Origin: Benzoatithermus flavus
Lineage (GTDB): Bacteria > Pseudomonadota > Alphaproteobacteria > Geminicoccales > Geminicoccaceae
NCBI RefSeq assembly: GCF_037908215.1
Contig: NZ_JBBLZC010000013.1
Coordinates: 81,173 to 145,172, forward strand
Direction of reading: 5' to 3'
DNA length: 64,000 nt
The translations under genes and the position numbers were made by a program. Shown piece by piece: positions 24,761-34,218 of this stretch. The notes beneath the pieces were generated by a model. It was not told the origin of the DNA. It saw only the letters and a list, made by a program, of their open reading frames with translations, and did no database searches. How positions within the stretch are numbered: the stretch's first letter is position 1; every line of letters begins with the position of its first letter.

Positions 24761-26290
24761 ATGTCCAGGGCGACGCGTCGGATGCAGGCGGCACCTTTCC
24801 TCGAGCTGCGGAACATCGGCAAGACCTATCCGGGTGTGACGGCGCTCGCCGGCGTCGGCCTTGCGGTCGCGCGCGGCGAGGTCGTGGGCCTCATCGGCGA
24901 GAACGGAGCCGGCAAGAGCACGCTCATGAAGGTCCTGGGCGGGGTCGTGGCCCCGAACACCGGGACCATCGTCATCGACGGGGTCGAGCACCAGGCGCTC
25001 AGCGTGACGCAGTCGATGGCGGCCGGCATCGCCTTCGTCCACCAGGAGCTCAACCTCTTCGACAATCTCGACGTCGCGGCCAACATCTTCATCGGCCGCG
25101 AGCCGCTTCAGGGTGGACCCTTGCGGCTCGTCGACCGGGCGCGGCTCCATGGGATGGTGGAACCCTTGCTGCGGCGGCTCAACGTCGACTTCGGGCCGGA
25201 AACGCCCGTAGCCGAGCTCTCGATCGCCCAGCGGCAGATGGTCGAGATCGCGAAGGCACTCTCGCTCGACGCGCGGCTCATCATCATGGACGAGCCGACC
25301 TCGAGCCTCACCCTGTCCGAGACCGAGCGGCTGCTCTCGGTCGTGGCCGAGCTGAAGGCCCAAGATGTCAGCGTCATCTACATCACGCATCGCCTGGGCG
25401 AGATCAAGGCCTGCGCCGACCGGGTCGTGTGCTTGCGCGACGGGCGGATGGTGGGCACGCTCGCGAAGGACGAGATCACGCACGGTGCGATGATCCGGCT
25501 CATGATCGGCCGCGACCTCAAATCGCTCTACATCCCGCCCAAGGTGCGGCCGAGCGAGGGCTGCGTGATCCGGGACCTCCGGACGGCGGCCTTCCCGGAC
25601 CGGACCGTGAGCCTCGACATCCGGCGCGGCGAGATCCTGGGGCTCGCGGGCCTGATCGGCTCGGGCCGGACCTCGCTCGCCCGTACCCTCTTCGGGATCG
25701 ACCCGGCCTTGGGCGGCGAGATCCGCCTCGACGGCGAGAATGTACGCATCCGCTCGCCGCGCGATGCGATCCGGCGCGGGATCTATCTTGCACCCGAGGA
25801 CCGCAAGCGCTCGGGCCTCGTGCTCGACATGCCGATCCGCGAGAACGTGACGCTGGCGGGGCTCGGTGCTTACGCGCGCTGGTGGCTCGTGCGACGCGGG
25901 GCCGAGGCCGAGGCGGCCGAGCGGGAGCGGCGGCGGCTCGGGATCAAGGCGCCCTCGATCGACGTGCCGGTCATCACACTCTCGGGCGGCAACCAGCAGA
26001 AGGTGGTGCTCGCGAAGTGGCTCTCGATGCGGCCGAAGCTCATCGTCTTCGACGAGCCCACACGCGGCATCGACGTGGGCGCCAAAAGCGAGATCTACGA
26101 GCTCTTACGCGATCTCGCCGACAATCGCGTCGCCATCCTCATGATCAGCAGCGACATGGAGGAGGTGATCGGGGTGAGCGACCGCATCGCCGTGATGCAC
26201 GAAGGCACCATCAGCGGCTTTCTCGAGCGGCACCAGTTCAGCGAGCGCAACGTGCTCGAGCTCGCGGTCGGCCACCGGCTCGCGGCCTGA
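24761..26290 (+). CDS. Sugar ABC transporter ATPase, duplicated RbsA/MglA type
   Basis: The 509-residue protein contains two ABC modules. The first has a canonical Walker A (GENGAGKST), an atypical signature (LSIAQRQMVEIAKAL) and Walker B (LIIMDEPTSSL). The second has the degenerate Walker A GLIGSGRTSL usual for this family, with a good signature LSGGNQQKVVLAKWL and Walker B LIVFDEPTRGIDVG. This arrangement is typical of ribose/galactose-class importers. ATG 24761 is used; ATG 24782 (MQAAPFLEL) and GTG 24743 are alternatives. It lies between the binding protein and permease genes. Confidence 0.9.
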   Translation: MSRATRRMQAAPFLELRNIGKTYPGVTALAGVGLAVARGEVVGLIGENGAGKSTLMKVLGGVVAPNTGTIVIDGVEHQALSVTQSMAAGIAFVHQELNLFDNLDVAANIFIGREPLQGGPLRLVDRARLHGMVEPLLRRLNVDFGPETPVAELSIAQRQMVEIAKALSLDARLIIMDEPTSSLTLSETERLLSVVAELKAQDVSVIYITHRLGEIKACADRVVCLRDGRMVGTLAKDEITHGAMIRLMIGRDLKSLYIPPKVRPSEGCVIRDLRTAAFPDRTVSLDIRRGEILGLAGLIGSGRTSLARTLFGIDPALGGEIRLDGENVRIRSPRDAIRRGIYLAPEDRKRSGLVLDMPIRENVTLAGLGAYARWWLVRRGAEAEAAERERRRLGIKAPSIDVPVITLSGGNQQKVVLAKWLSMRPKLIVFDEPTRGIDVGAKSEIYELLRDLADNRVAILMISSDMEEVIGVSDRIAVMHEGTISGFLERHQFSERNVLELAVGHRLAA

Positions 26291-26317
26291 AGAGACATCA
26301 GGGAAGAACGCCTCGCC

Positions 26318-27313
26318 ATGCACAAGAAGGATCTCGGGCTTCTCGTTCTCATCCTCGTCGTGGGCGCCATCACGGCGATCTTGAATCCGCGCTTCCTCTC
26401 GCCCGTGAACCTCGTCAACATGGCGAACCTGATCGGGCTCTTCGGCCTGTTCAGCCTGGGCGAAGGTCTCGTCATCATCACCGGGGGCATCGAGCTTTCG
26501 GTGGGCTCGATGTTCGCGCTGATCGGCGTGATCTTCATCGATCTCGGCATCAACCGGGGCGTGCCCTGGCAGCTCGTGCTGCCGATCGCGATCGGGCTCG
26601 GCGTGACCTTGGGCGCCATCCACGGCTTCCTCGTGACCAAGCTCAAGATCCAGCCCTTCGTCGTCACGCTGTGCGGGCTCCTGATCTATCGCGGCATCGC
26701 ACGCTGGTACATGAACGACGCCACGATCGGCTTCGGCTACGGCGACGAGTTCGAGACCCTCTCCTGGCTCGCGGCGGGGCGCACCTTCGGCATCCCGCAC
26801 ACCTTCTTGGCACTCCTCATCGTGGCGGCGATCATGGGGATCGTCCTGCACCGCTCGGTCTACGGCCGCTATCTCTTCGCCGTCGGCAAGAACGAGGAGG
26901 CGGCACGCTTCTCGGGCATCAACACCGAGCTCGTCACCGCCACCGCCTACATCATCAGCGGGGCCCTGGCCGGGCTCTCGGCCGTGTTCATCGCCTTCTA
27001 CACGAGCTCGGTCAGCCCCTCGGCGCACGGCAACTTCTACGAGCTCTACGCCATCGCCGCGGCGGTGCTCGGCGGCTGCAGCTTGCGGGGCGGGGAGGGG
27101 TCGATCCTGGGCATCCTCCTCGGCACCGTGCTCCTTCAGATCCTCCAGAACCTCGTCAACCTCCTCGGCATCCCGAGCTCCCTCAACTTCGCGGTCATGG
27201 GGACGGTGATCCTGATCGGCGTGCTCGCCGATCAGGAGCTGCAGCGCCGCCGGGCGCGCCGGGTGGCGCTCGCTGCCCAGGCGTCCAAGGTGGCGGTGCC
27301 GGCGCGCGCCTGA
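26318..27313 (+). CDS. Sugar ABC transporter permease, RbsC-like
   Basis: This 331-residue inner-membrane protein has about nine or ten hydrophobic helices. The signature LGEGLVIITGGIELSVGSMFALIGV near residue 50, and FAVGKNEEAARFSGINTELV followed by AAAVLGGCSLRGGEGSILGILLG, mark the BPD_transp_2 family of monosaccharide permeases. It starts 27 bases after the ATPase gene and closes the first ABC operon. Confidence 0.9.
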   Translation: MHKKDLGLLVLILVVGAITAILNPRFLSPVNLVNMANLIGLFGLFSLGEGLVIITGGIELSVGSMFALIGVIFIDLGINRGVPWQLVLPIAIGLGVTLGAIHGFLVTKLKIQPFVVTLCGLLIYRGIARWYMNDATIGFGYGDEFETLSWLAAGRTFGIPHTFLALLIVAAIMGIVLHRSVYGRYLFAVGKNEEAARFSGINTELVTATAYIISGALAGLSAVFIAFYTSSVSPSAHGNFYELYAIAAAVLGGCSLRGGEGSILGILLGTVLLQILQNLVNLLGIPSSLNFAVMGTVILIGVLADQELQRRRARRVALAAQASKVAVPARA

Positions 27314-27609
27314 GCTTGCCCCCTGTTCCAGAGTTGCTGTCCCGTCATTGCGACGCCTCCAACGAGGTCCTGATCCATGCGGCCGAGAGGCGCACCTTGC
27401 GTTCCGTACATGCCGGGATTCAGAGCACGCCGGACCGTTTCCGCCCGACGCGCTGTGGGCCGAGATCGGGCGGTTGTGGTGTTGGCCTGCAAGGAGCCGA
27501 ACGGCCCGGCCTCGATCGCCTCACCCCACCGTGACCTTGCCGTCGTCTCGCCTGACCGGTCCCGGCGCTGGTGAATCTTGGGTCCGTCCAGCCGGCGGGC
27601 GGAGCGACG

Positions 27610-28026
27610 ATGCGGGGCGGATCGGCAGCAATGGCGGCGCCGACGACGCCGGACGCGGTGCCGGCCTGGGCCGCGGCGGTCGGGCATTCCTCGCTGGGCG
27701 AGACCCTGCGAAGCTCGCTCTCGTTCTATCCGACCGTCGAGACCCTCCATATCGTGGGCCTCGCCCTTTTGGTCGGCGCCATCGCCGCCTTCGACGTGCG
27801 GATGGTGGTCCGGGCCGCTTTCATGTTGATGCTGTGTACGGCCGGTGCGAGCGAGCCGCCGCCGTGCGCGGGTGGTGCGCCGGACGCTCAGCCATGCGCG
27901 CCGGTGAAGGGTCACGCCGCCCCGCGGCCATTGCCAAGCCGCGCGAAGCCCGCCACATTGCCGCGCATCCGATCGCTCTTCGGCAGCAAGATGCCTGACA
28001 GGGAGGCAAGGAATGAGCGTGGGTGA
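27610..28026 (+). pseudogene. Fragment of a DUF6644-like membrane protein gene
   Basis: From ATG 27610 the frame reads a short leader and then SSLGETLRSSLSFYPTVETLHIVGLALLVGAIAAFDVRMV. This closely resembles the first helix pair of DUF6644-type small membrane proteins, which usually run to about 150 residues with four helices. After about residue 68 the resemblance stops and the remaining codons (Pro/Ala/Arg-rich) look non-coding. I read it as a 5' remnant joined to the upstream region of the next ABC operon. The preceding 296 bases (27314-27609) show nothing else. Confidence 0.5.
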
Positions 28027-29053
28027 TCAGGTCTCGCCCGAGACCCGCCGATCCTTCGTGCGTAAGGTGACGGGCTCGGCCGCAGCGGCAGGAGCGCTCT
28101 TGGGCGGCTTCGGCTTCGATCCCATGATCGCGGCCGCCATGGCCCAGGAGATGGGCCGCTCGGAGAAGCCCCTGAAGGCCGCGTTCTCGAATGCCGGGCT
28201 CCAGGCCACCTGGTGCGCGCAGGGCAAGCAGGCGGCCGAGTTCTGGGGCAAGCTGTTCAACGTCGAGGTGACCTGGTTCGACGGCGAGCTCGCGGCCCCG
28301 AAGCAGCGCGCCGCCATCGACAACATGGCCTCCCAGAAGTGGGACTTCGTGGCGATCCAGGCCTTCGGCATCGGCACGCTCACCGACCCCGTCAAGCGCA
28401 TGATCGACGCCGGCACGCCCGTCATCGACATGGACACGCTGATCGCCCCCTTGGACCAGATCAACGTCCACAGCTTTCTCGCCCCCGACAACGAGTTCAT
28501 GGGGGCTTCGGTCACCCAGGCCCTGGTCGATGCCATGAACGGCGAGGGCACCATCGTCATGACCCAGGGTGCCTTGGGCCACACCGGGGCGCAGGGCCGC
28601 GCCAAGGGTTTCCACTCGGTGATCTCGAAGTACCCGAAGATCCAGGTGCTCGACGAGCAGCCGGCCGACTGGGACGTGACCAAGGTGGCCAGGATCTGGG
28701 ACAGCATCCTCACCAAGCACAAGGACATCACCGCCGCCTTCTTCCACAACGACGACATGGCGCTCGCCGCCTACAACGTGATGAAGGCGCGCGGCCGGAC
28801 CAACATTCTCCTGGGTGGTGTGGACGCCATGCCGCCCGCGATCGAGGCCGTGATCGACGGGCGGATGCACGCCACGGTGCGCAACCCCTCCTGCCGCATC
28901 CATGGCGGGGCGATCATCGCCGGCGTCGCGGCCGTCCTGGGCGAGAAGAGCGGCGAGGGCGGGATCCCGAAGCACGTCGTCACCGACGGACCGGTGGTCA
29001 CGAAGTCGAACGCGCCCGGCATGCTCTGGATGCAGAAGCACTTCCTGATCTGA
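28013..29053 (+). CDS. Periplasmic sugar-binding protein of ABC transporter 2 (Tat signal)
   Basis: This 346-residue type I periplasmic binding protein has an N terminus with the twin-arginine motif RRSFVRK and a hydrophobic stretch, suggesting Tat rather than Sec export. The fold is marked by KAAFSNAGLQATWCAQGKQAAEFWG, DFVAIQAFGIGTLTDPVKRMIDAGTPVIDMDT, FHNDDMALAAYNVMKARG and GGVDAMPPAIEAVIDG. It is only distantly similar to the binding protein at 23.7 kb, so the two operons probably import different sugars. A purine-rich GGGAGG site precedes ATG 28013. Confidence 0.9.
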   Translation: MSVGDQVSPETRRSFVRKVTGSAAAAGALLGGFGFDPMIAAAMAQEMGRSEKPLKAAFSNAGLQATWCAQGKQAAEFWGKLFNVEVTWFDGELAAPKQRAAIDNMASQKWDFVAIQAFGIGTLTDPVKRMIDAGTPVIDMDTLIAPLDQINVHSFLAPDNEFMGASVTQALVDAMNGEGTIVMTQGALGHTGAQGRAKGFHSVISKYPKIQVLDEQPADWDVTKVARIWDSILTKHKDITAAFFHNDDMALAAYNVMKARGRTNILLGGVDAMPPAIEAVIDGRMHATVRNPSCRIHGGAIIAGVAAVLGEKSGEGGIPKHVVTDGPVVTKSNAPGMLWMQKHFLI

Positions 29054-29062
29054 GCAGAGGAC

Positions 29063-30580
29063 ATGGTCGAGAAGCCCGCAGGCGGGAACGGCCGGCCGAT
29101 CCTGGAGATGAGCGGGATCGGCAAGAGCTTCGGCGGCGTGACGGCGCTCTCGGGCGTCGACTTCACGCTGCGCGAAGGCGAGGTGCACGGGCTGATCGGC
29201 GAGAACGGCGCCGGCAAGTCGACGCTCATGAAGATCGTCGCCGGCGTGCACGGCACGTACGACGGCGAGATGCGCATCGACGGCCGGCCCGTCCGTTTCC
29301 GCTCGGCGCGCGACGCGCTCGCGGCCGGGATCGGCATGGTCCATCAGGAGCTCTCGATCGTCCCGAGCCTCTCGGTGGCCGAGAACGTGTTCCTCGGCCA
29401 CCAGCTCACCAACGGCGCCGGCATCGTCCGCTGGCGCGCCATGGCGAAGGAGGCGAAGGTGCACCTCGCCCGGCTCGGCATCGACATCGACCCCGGTGCC
29501 GAGGCCGGCCGGCTGCCCTTGGGCCTGCAGCAGCTCGTCGAACTCGGCCGGGTGCTGTTCAGCGGTGCTAGGATTATCATCCTGGACGAGCCGACCTCGG
29601 CCCTCTCGCCGCCCGAGATCGAGCGGCTGTTCACGGTGCTGCGGCGGCTCAAGGCCGAGGGTACGAGCTTCATCTTCATCTCGCACTTCCTCGAGGACGT
29701 GCTCGCGGTCTCGGACCGAGTGACGGTGTTCCGCAACAGCCGGCGCATCGCCACGGCGAACGCCGCCGAGGTCGACAAGCACTGGCTGATCGAGCGCATG
29801 ATCGGCCGCGGCCACCAGGAGCTCGAGGAGGCGCTGGAAGGCGAGGTCAGGCTCGCAACCCCCGAGGCTGCTCCGGTCGTGCTGGAGGCCGAAGGGCTCG
29901 TCCGCAAGGGGGCGTTCGCCGACGTCTCCTTGCAGGTCCGGGCGGGCGAGGTCCTGGGCCTTTACGGCTTCATGGGCTCGGGCCAGCTCGAGGTCGCGAA
30001 GACGCTCATGGGCAAGCTGGTACCCGAGGCCGGCTCGATCCGCATCGACGGCCGACCCGTGCGCCTCAGCAGCACGGCGCAGGCGAAGCAGGCAGGGATC
30101 GCGCTCGTCCCGGAGAGCCGGCGCTCGATGCTGTTCGCCGACGAGCCGGTCTACAAGAACATCTCGATCAGCATCCTCGAGCGGATCGGCAAGCTCCTGC
30201 TCGACCCGGCCGAGGAGCGGAAGATCGCGCAAGGCCATGTGGACCGCCTGCGCATCCGGCCCTACTCGGTCGAGCCGCCGCTGCGTGCACTCTCGGGCGG
30301 CAACCAGCAGAAGGTGGCGCTGGCGCGCTGGCTCACCCACCTGCCCAAGGTCCTGGTGCTGGCCGAGCCTACGCGCGGCATGGACGTGGGTGCGAAGGAC
30401 GACGTGGTCCACATCGTCAGAAGCCTCAAGGCGGAAGGGGTCGGCATCGTCGTGGCTTCCGCCGAGCCCGAGACGGTGATGGCGTTGGCCGATCGGATCG
30501 TGGTCATGCGCAAAGGGACGATCACCCGCGAGTTCAGGAACGAAACGGTGAGCAAGGACCGCTTGCTCGCTGCGGCATGA
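29063..30580 (+). CDS. Sugar ABC transporter ATPase of operon 2, duplicated RbsA type
   Basis: The 505-residue protein has two ABC modules. Module 1 has GENGAGKST, LPLGLQQLVELGRVL and IILDEPTSALSPPEIERLF; module 2 has a degenerate P-loop (GFMGSGQLE), signature LSGGNQQKVALARWL and VLAEPTRGMDVG, where Ala replaces the usual Asp of the second Walker B. Only the first site is expected to be fully active, as in homologues. It follows the binding protein gene by 9 bases and overlaps the permease start (ATGA). Confidence 0.9.
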   Translation: MVEKPAGGNGRPILEMSGIGKSFGGVTALSGVDFTLREGEVHGLIGENGAGKSTLMKIVAGVHGTYDGEMRIDGRPVRFRSARDALAAGIGMVHQELSIVPSLSVAENVFLGHQLTNGAGIVRWRAMAKEAKVHLARLGIDIDPGAEAGRLPLGLQQLVELGRVLFSGARIIILDEPTSALSPPEIERLFTVLRRLKAEGTSFIFISHFLEDVLAVSDRVTVFRNSRRIATANAAEVDKHWLIERMIGRGHQELEEALEGEVRLATPEAAPVVLEAEGLVRKGAFADVSLQVRAGEVLGLYGFMGSGQLEVAKTLMGKLVPEAGSIRIDGRPVRLSSTAQAKQAGIALVPESRRSMLFADEPVYKNISISILERIGKLLLDPAEERKIAQGHVDRLRIRPYSVEPPLRALSGGNQQKVALARWLTHLPKVLVLAEPTRGMDVGAKDDVVHIVRSLKAEGVGIVVASAEPETVMALADRIVVMRKGTITREFRNETVSKDRLLAAA

Positions 30581-31614
30581 GGCAGGGGAAGATGGCGGCG
30601 CAGGTACCCCAGGGACAGCTCGCGGCACCTTCCGGCGGCATCGGGAGCTGGCTCGCGGCGCGGCTCACCAACATCGCACCCCTGATCACGCTGCTCTTCC
30701 TGATCGCGGTGTTCAGCGCCTTGAGCCCGTCGTTCGCGACGGTGGACAATCTCGGCAACATCCTGCGCCAGGTCTCGATCACGGCGATCATCGCCACCGG
30801 GCTCACCTTCGTGATCCTCACGGCCGAGATCGACCTCAGCGTCGCTGCTGTGGCGAATGCCGCCGGCATCGTGGTCGCGTTCTTCACGCTGCAGGAGTCC
30901 TACGTCAACATCGCGAACGTGCCGCTGCCGGGCTGGCTCGCGATCCTGTGCGGGCTCGCTGCCTGCTTCGCGCTGGGTGTGGCCAACGCCTTCGGCGTCA
31001 CGGTGATCGGCATCCCGTCCTTCATCATGACGCTCGCCATGCTGCAGATCGGAGCCGGCATCTGCGCCATGCTGGTCCGCGGCCAGATCGCCTATGCCGT
31101 GCCGCCGCTGATCAAGACCCTGGGTTCAGGCACGATCGGCCCGTTCCCCTGGATCGTCGTCATCGCGGCCCTGTTCCTGCTCGTCGGCCACCTCGTCCTG
31201 ACCTACACCCGCTTCGGCCGCTACGTGTACATGGTGGGCGGCAACCGCGAGGCGGCGGAATATGCCGGCGTCAACGTGAAGCGGGTGCTCGCGGCCGTGA
31301 TGATCATCTCGGCCGTCTGCTCGGGCATCGCCGGCATGCTGGGGGTCGCCTATTTCGGCAGCGCGCAGCAGAACGAGTTCGACGAGTTCCTCTTGGATTC
31401 GATCGCTGCCGTGGTGGTGGGCGGCACGAGCCTGTTCGGCGGCCGGGGCGGGATCGGCAACACGATCCTCGGCCTGTTCGTGCTGGGCGTGCTCAACAAC
31501 GGCCTCGACCACATCGACATCGACAGCTTCTTGAAGATCCTGATCCGCGGCCTGATCCTGCTGCTGGCACTCGTCATCAACGTGTACGCCCAGAAGCTGC
31601 GCCAGCGGGCGTGA
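30577..31614 (+). CDS. Sugar ABC transporter permease of operon 2, RbsC-like
   Basis: This 345-residue membrane protein of the monosaccharide permease family contains ATGLTFVILTAEIDLSVAAVANAAGI near residue 80 and MVGGNREAAEYAGVNVKRVL, then AVVVGGTSLFGGRGGIGNTILG. The start overlaps the ATPase stop (ATGA). An intrinsic terminator-like hairpin follows the gene, closing the operon. Confidence 0.9.
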   Translation: MRQGKMAAQVPQGQLAAPSGGIGSWLAARLTNIAPLITLLFLIAVFSALSPSFATVDNLGNILRQVSITAIIATGLTFVILTAEIDLSVAAVANAAGIVVAFFTLQESYVNIANVPLPGWLAILCGLAACFALGVANAFGVTVIGIPSFIMTLAMLQIGAGICAMLVRGQIAYAVPPLIKTLGSGTIGPFPWIVVIAALFLLVGHLVLTYTRFGRYVYMVGGNREAAEYAGVNVKRVLAAVMIISAVCSGIAGMLGVAYFGSAQQNEFDEFLLDSIAAVVVGGTSLFGGRGGIGNTILGLFVLGVLNNGLDHIDIDSFLKILIRGLILLLALVINVYAQKLRQRA

Positions 31615-31678
31615 GCTGGATCGCCCTTCGGGCATGTGCCAGTTTTTACCGTGCCGGCCTCCCGGCGCCGGACGCGTT

Positions 31679-31720
31679 CGCGGGCGAGGTGATCGCGGCC
31701 CTCGCCCGCGCCGGCGTTTT
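31679..31720 (+). terminator. Terminator-like hairpin after ABC operon 2
   Basis: CGCGGGCGAGG (31679-31689) pairs perfectly with CCTCGCCCGCG (31700-31710), an 11-bp stem with a 10-base loop. A short TTTT run follows at 31717-31720. It lies about 65 bases after the permease stop; the rest of 31615-31913 shows nothing else. Confidence 0.5.
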
Positions 31721-31913
31721 CCGCCTGCGCGCCTGCCTCGTCGGCACCATGGCCTAGCGATGCTATCCGGCGCTGCTCGGAGTCCGGCGGCCCACCGCGA
31801 CCGCGCACCGAGGATCTCGTCCGGTTCCACGGCATCAGGTCGGCACCGGCGAGGCCGCCGGCGGCGTCTCGAACCCGACGTAGCCGGGGCGCCGGCGGGC
31901 CTGCTCGGCCCTG

Positions 31914-33224
31914 CTAGAGGATGAACTTGCTCAAATCCGTATTCGCCACGAGGTCGCCGACCTGACGGCGGACATAAGAAGCATCGATCGTGATCGCTTC
32001 GCCACTGCGGTCGGAGGCGGTGAAGCTCACCTCCTCGACCAGCCGCTCCATCACGGTCTGCAGCCGGCGGGCACCGATGTTCTCGACCTTGCTGTTGACC
32101 TCGTGCGCGAGCGTCGCGATCTCGGCGATGGCATCCTCGGTGAAGCGGAGCTCAATGCCCTCCGTAGCCATGAGCGCCGTGTACTGCTTGATCAGGCTCG
32201 CTTCCGGCTCGACCAGGATGCGGGCGAGGTCGTCGCGGCTCAGAGGATCGAGCTCGACCCGGATCGGTAGACGGCCCTGCAGCTCGGGCAGAAGGTCCGA
32301 GGGCTTGCTGAGATGGAAGGCGCCGCTCGCGATGAACAGGATGTGGTCGGTCCTGACCGCACCGTACTTGGTCGTGACCGTCGTGCCCTCGATCAGGGGC
32401 AGAAGGTCGCGCTGCACCCCCTCGCGGCTGACGTCGGCCCCGATCCGGCCTTCGCGGGCGCTGATTTTGTCGATCTCGTCCAGGAACACGATGCCGTTCT
32501 GCTCGGTGGCGGCGACGGCCTCGCGGGTGACGCGCTCCTGATCGAGGAGCTTGTCGCTCTCCTCGGCCATCAGCACCTCGTAGCTCTGCGCCACGGTGAG
32601 CTTCTTGCGCTTGGTCCGGCCGCCGAACGCCTTGCCGAAGATGTCGCCGAGATTGATCATGCCCATCTGCGCACCGGGCATGCCGGGAATGTCGAAGGTC
32701 GGCAGGCTGGCCGCACCCGTGTCCTGGACGTCGATCTCGATCATCCGCTCGGCGAGATGGCCGTCGCGCAGCATGCGGCGGAACTTGTCGCGGGTCTCCT
32801 TGGCGGCGCCGCTGCCGACGAGCGCATCCAGCACGCGCTCCTCGGCGTTGAGCTCGGCCTGCGCCGCGACTTCCTTGCGGAGCCGGTCACGGGTGAGCTT
32901 CATCGCGATCTCGACGAGGTCGCGCACGATGCTCTCGACGTCGCGGCCGACATAGCCGACCTCGGTGAACTTGGTCGCCTCGACCTTGAGGAAGGGAGCC
33001 TGCGCCAGGCGCGCGAGGCGGCGCGCGATCTCGGTCTTGCCGCAGCCCGTGGGTCCGATCATCAGGATGTTCTTCGGCAGAACCTCCTCGCGCAAGGACT
33101 CGTCGAGCTGCATCCGCCGCCAGCGATTGCGCAGCGCTATCGCGACCGCCCGCTTCGCCGCCCCTTGGCCCACGATGAACCGGTCGAGCTCGGAGACGAT
33201 CTCTCTAGGGGTGAGCGCGGTCAT
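31914..33224 (-). CDS. hslU: ATP-dependent protease ATPase subunit HslU
   Basis: HslU is the AAA+ unfoldase that feeds substrates into the HslV peptidase. The 436-residue protein has Walker A GPTGCGKTE, the pore loop GYVGRDVESI, Walker B IVFLDEIDKI, an intermediate domain (about 100-230) and the conserved C terminus ending TDLSKFIL, which docks into HslV. Its ATG (33222-33224) overlaps the hslV stop by ATGA. The frame stays open far upstream, inside hslV, but that part is not this protein. Confidence 0.96.
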   Translation of the reverse strand: MTALTPREIVSELDRFIVGQGAAKRAVAIALRNRWRRMQLDESLREEVLPKNILMIGPTGCGKTEIARRLARLAQAPFLKVEATKFTEVGYVGRDVESIVRDLVEIAMKLTRDRLRKEVAAQAELNAEERVLDALVGSGAAKETRDKFRRMLRDGHLAERMIEIDVQDTGAASLPTFDIPGMPGAQMGMINLGDIFGKAFGGRTKRKKLTVAQSYEVLMAEESDKLLDQERVTREAVAATEQNGIVFLDEIDKISAREGRIGADVSREGVQRDLLPLIEGTTVTTKYGAVRTDHILFIASGAFHLSKPSDLLPELQGRLPIRVELDPLSRDDLARILVEPEASLIKQYTALMATEGIELRFTEDAIAEIATLAHEVNSKVENIGARRLQTVMERLVEEVSFTASDRSGEAITIDASYVRRQVGDLVANTDLSKFIL

Positions 33225-33775
33225 CGCTGGTCCAAGGTCTCGATGATGATGCTGTCGTTGGTGTAGACGCAGATTCCGGCCGCGATCTTCATCGCCTTCC
33301 TCGCGATGTCCTCGGCCGAGAGCCCGTCGATGTCGACGAGCGCCTTGGCGGCGGCAAGGGCGTAAGCGCCACCCGAGCCGATGCCGATGAGCCCGTCCTC
33401 GGGCTCGAGCACGTCGCCGTTGCCGGTCAGCACCAGGGAAACGTCGGCGTCGGCCACGGCCATCATCGCCTCGAGCCGGCGGAGATAGCGATCGGTGCGC
33501 CAGTCCTTGGCGAGCTCGACGCAGGCACGGGTGAGCTGGCCCGGATGCCGCTCGAGCTTGGCCTCGAGCCGCTCGAGCAGGGTGAAGGCGTCGGCGGTGC
33601 TGCCGGCGAAGCCGGCCAGGATCGATCCACCGCCCAGGCGGCGCACCTTGCGCGCGTTGCTCTTGATGACGGTCTGATTGAAGCTGACCTGGCCGTCCCC
33701 GGCCATCGCCACCTGCCGGCCTTTGCGGACGGAGAGGATGGTGGTGCCGTGCCAGCTCGGCGGCTTTTGCTCCAT
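33221..33775 (-). CDS. hslV: ATP-dependent protease peptidase subunit HslV
   Basis: HslV is the proteasome-like threonine peptidase of the HslVU complex. The 184-residue precursor begins MEQKPPSWHGTTILSVRKG, so removal of about ten residues exposes the catalytic Thr of TTILSVRK. GDGQVS, GFAGSTADAFTLLERLE and GIGSGGAYALAAAKAL are family blocks. It is co-transcribed with hslU. The small helical protein gene 107 bases upstream points the same way and may share the transcript. Confidence 0.96.
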   Translation of the reverse strand: MEQKPPSWHGTTILSVRKGRQVAMAGDGQVSFNQTVIKSNARKVRRLGGGSILAGFAGSTADAFTLLERLEAKLERHPGQLTRACVELAKDWRTDRYLRRLEAMMAVADADVSLVLTGNGDVLEPEDGLIGIGSGGAYALAAAKALVDIDGLSAEDIARKAMKIAAGICVYTNDSIIIETLDQR

Positions 33776-33882
33776 GGGGCCTCGCGTTGCAAAGGCGACA
33801 CCGGTCCTGCCGGCGCCGCCCGACGGCGAGGCATGTGGTCGCCGCGGCGGCTGCGATCAAGACGCCGCGGCGTGGCACAAGC

Positions 33883-34134
33883 TCAGGAATCCTCGGCAGC
33901 GCGTCGGGTTTCCAGGTCGCGCACCGCCTCGGTCAGCAGGCGGAGCGTGTCGATCAGGCTCGCTTCGTCGCGCAGGCGGAAGGCGGTCGCCACCAGCACC
34001 GCCGCGCTGACGACCGGCTCCAGAGCCGCGATCTCGGCTTCGAGCACGGCATCCCGCTCGCTCGATCCCTTCTCGTTGCCGTTGGCCGGGGCGAGTTGCC
34101 AGCCGAAGTCGATCCGCGCTTGGGAGCTGTTCAT
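33883..34134 (-). CDS. Small hypothetical protein upstream of hslV
   Basis: This 83-residue protein is rich in Ala, Glu and Leu and predicted mostly helical (ERDAVLEAEIAALEPVVSAAVLVATAFRLRDEASLIDTLRLLTEAVRDLE). ATG 34134 is preferred because a perfect AGGAGG lies 8 bases upstream. I recognise no family. It is followed by hslV on the same strand after 107 bases, so it may be an accessory of that operon. Confidence 0.55.
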   Translation of the reverse strand: MNSSQARIDFGWQLAPANGNEKGSSERDAVLEAEIAALEPVVSAAVLVATAFRLRDEASLIDTLRLLTEAVRDLETRRAAEDS

Positions 34135-34180
34135 GCAGGCATCCTCCTGTTCGAGAGCCGAGGAGCGACAGGACCCTTCC

Positions 34181-34218
34181 ATAAAAAGCACGCCCCCGCA
34201 GCGGAGGCGGCGGGGGCG
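34181..34218 (-). terminator. Intrinsic terminator, minus strand
   Basis: CGCCCCCGC (34191-34199) and GCGGGGGCG (34210-34218) form a perfect 9-bp stem with a 10-base loop. Read on the minus strand it is followed by TGCTTTTTAT, a proper T-run. It would stop a minus-strand transcript coming from 34.2-34.8 kb, ahead of the small gene at 33883-34134. Confidence 0.65.
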
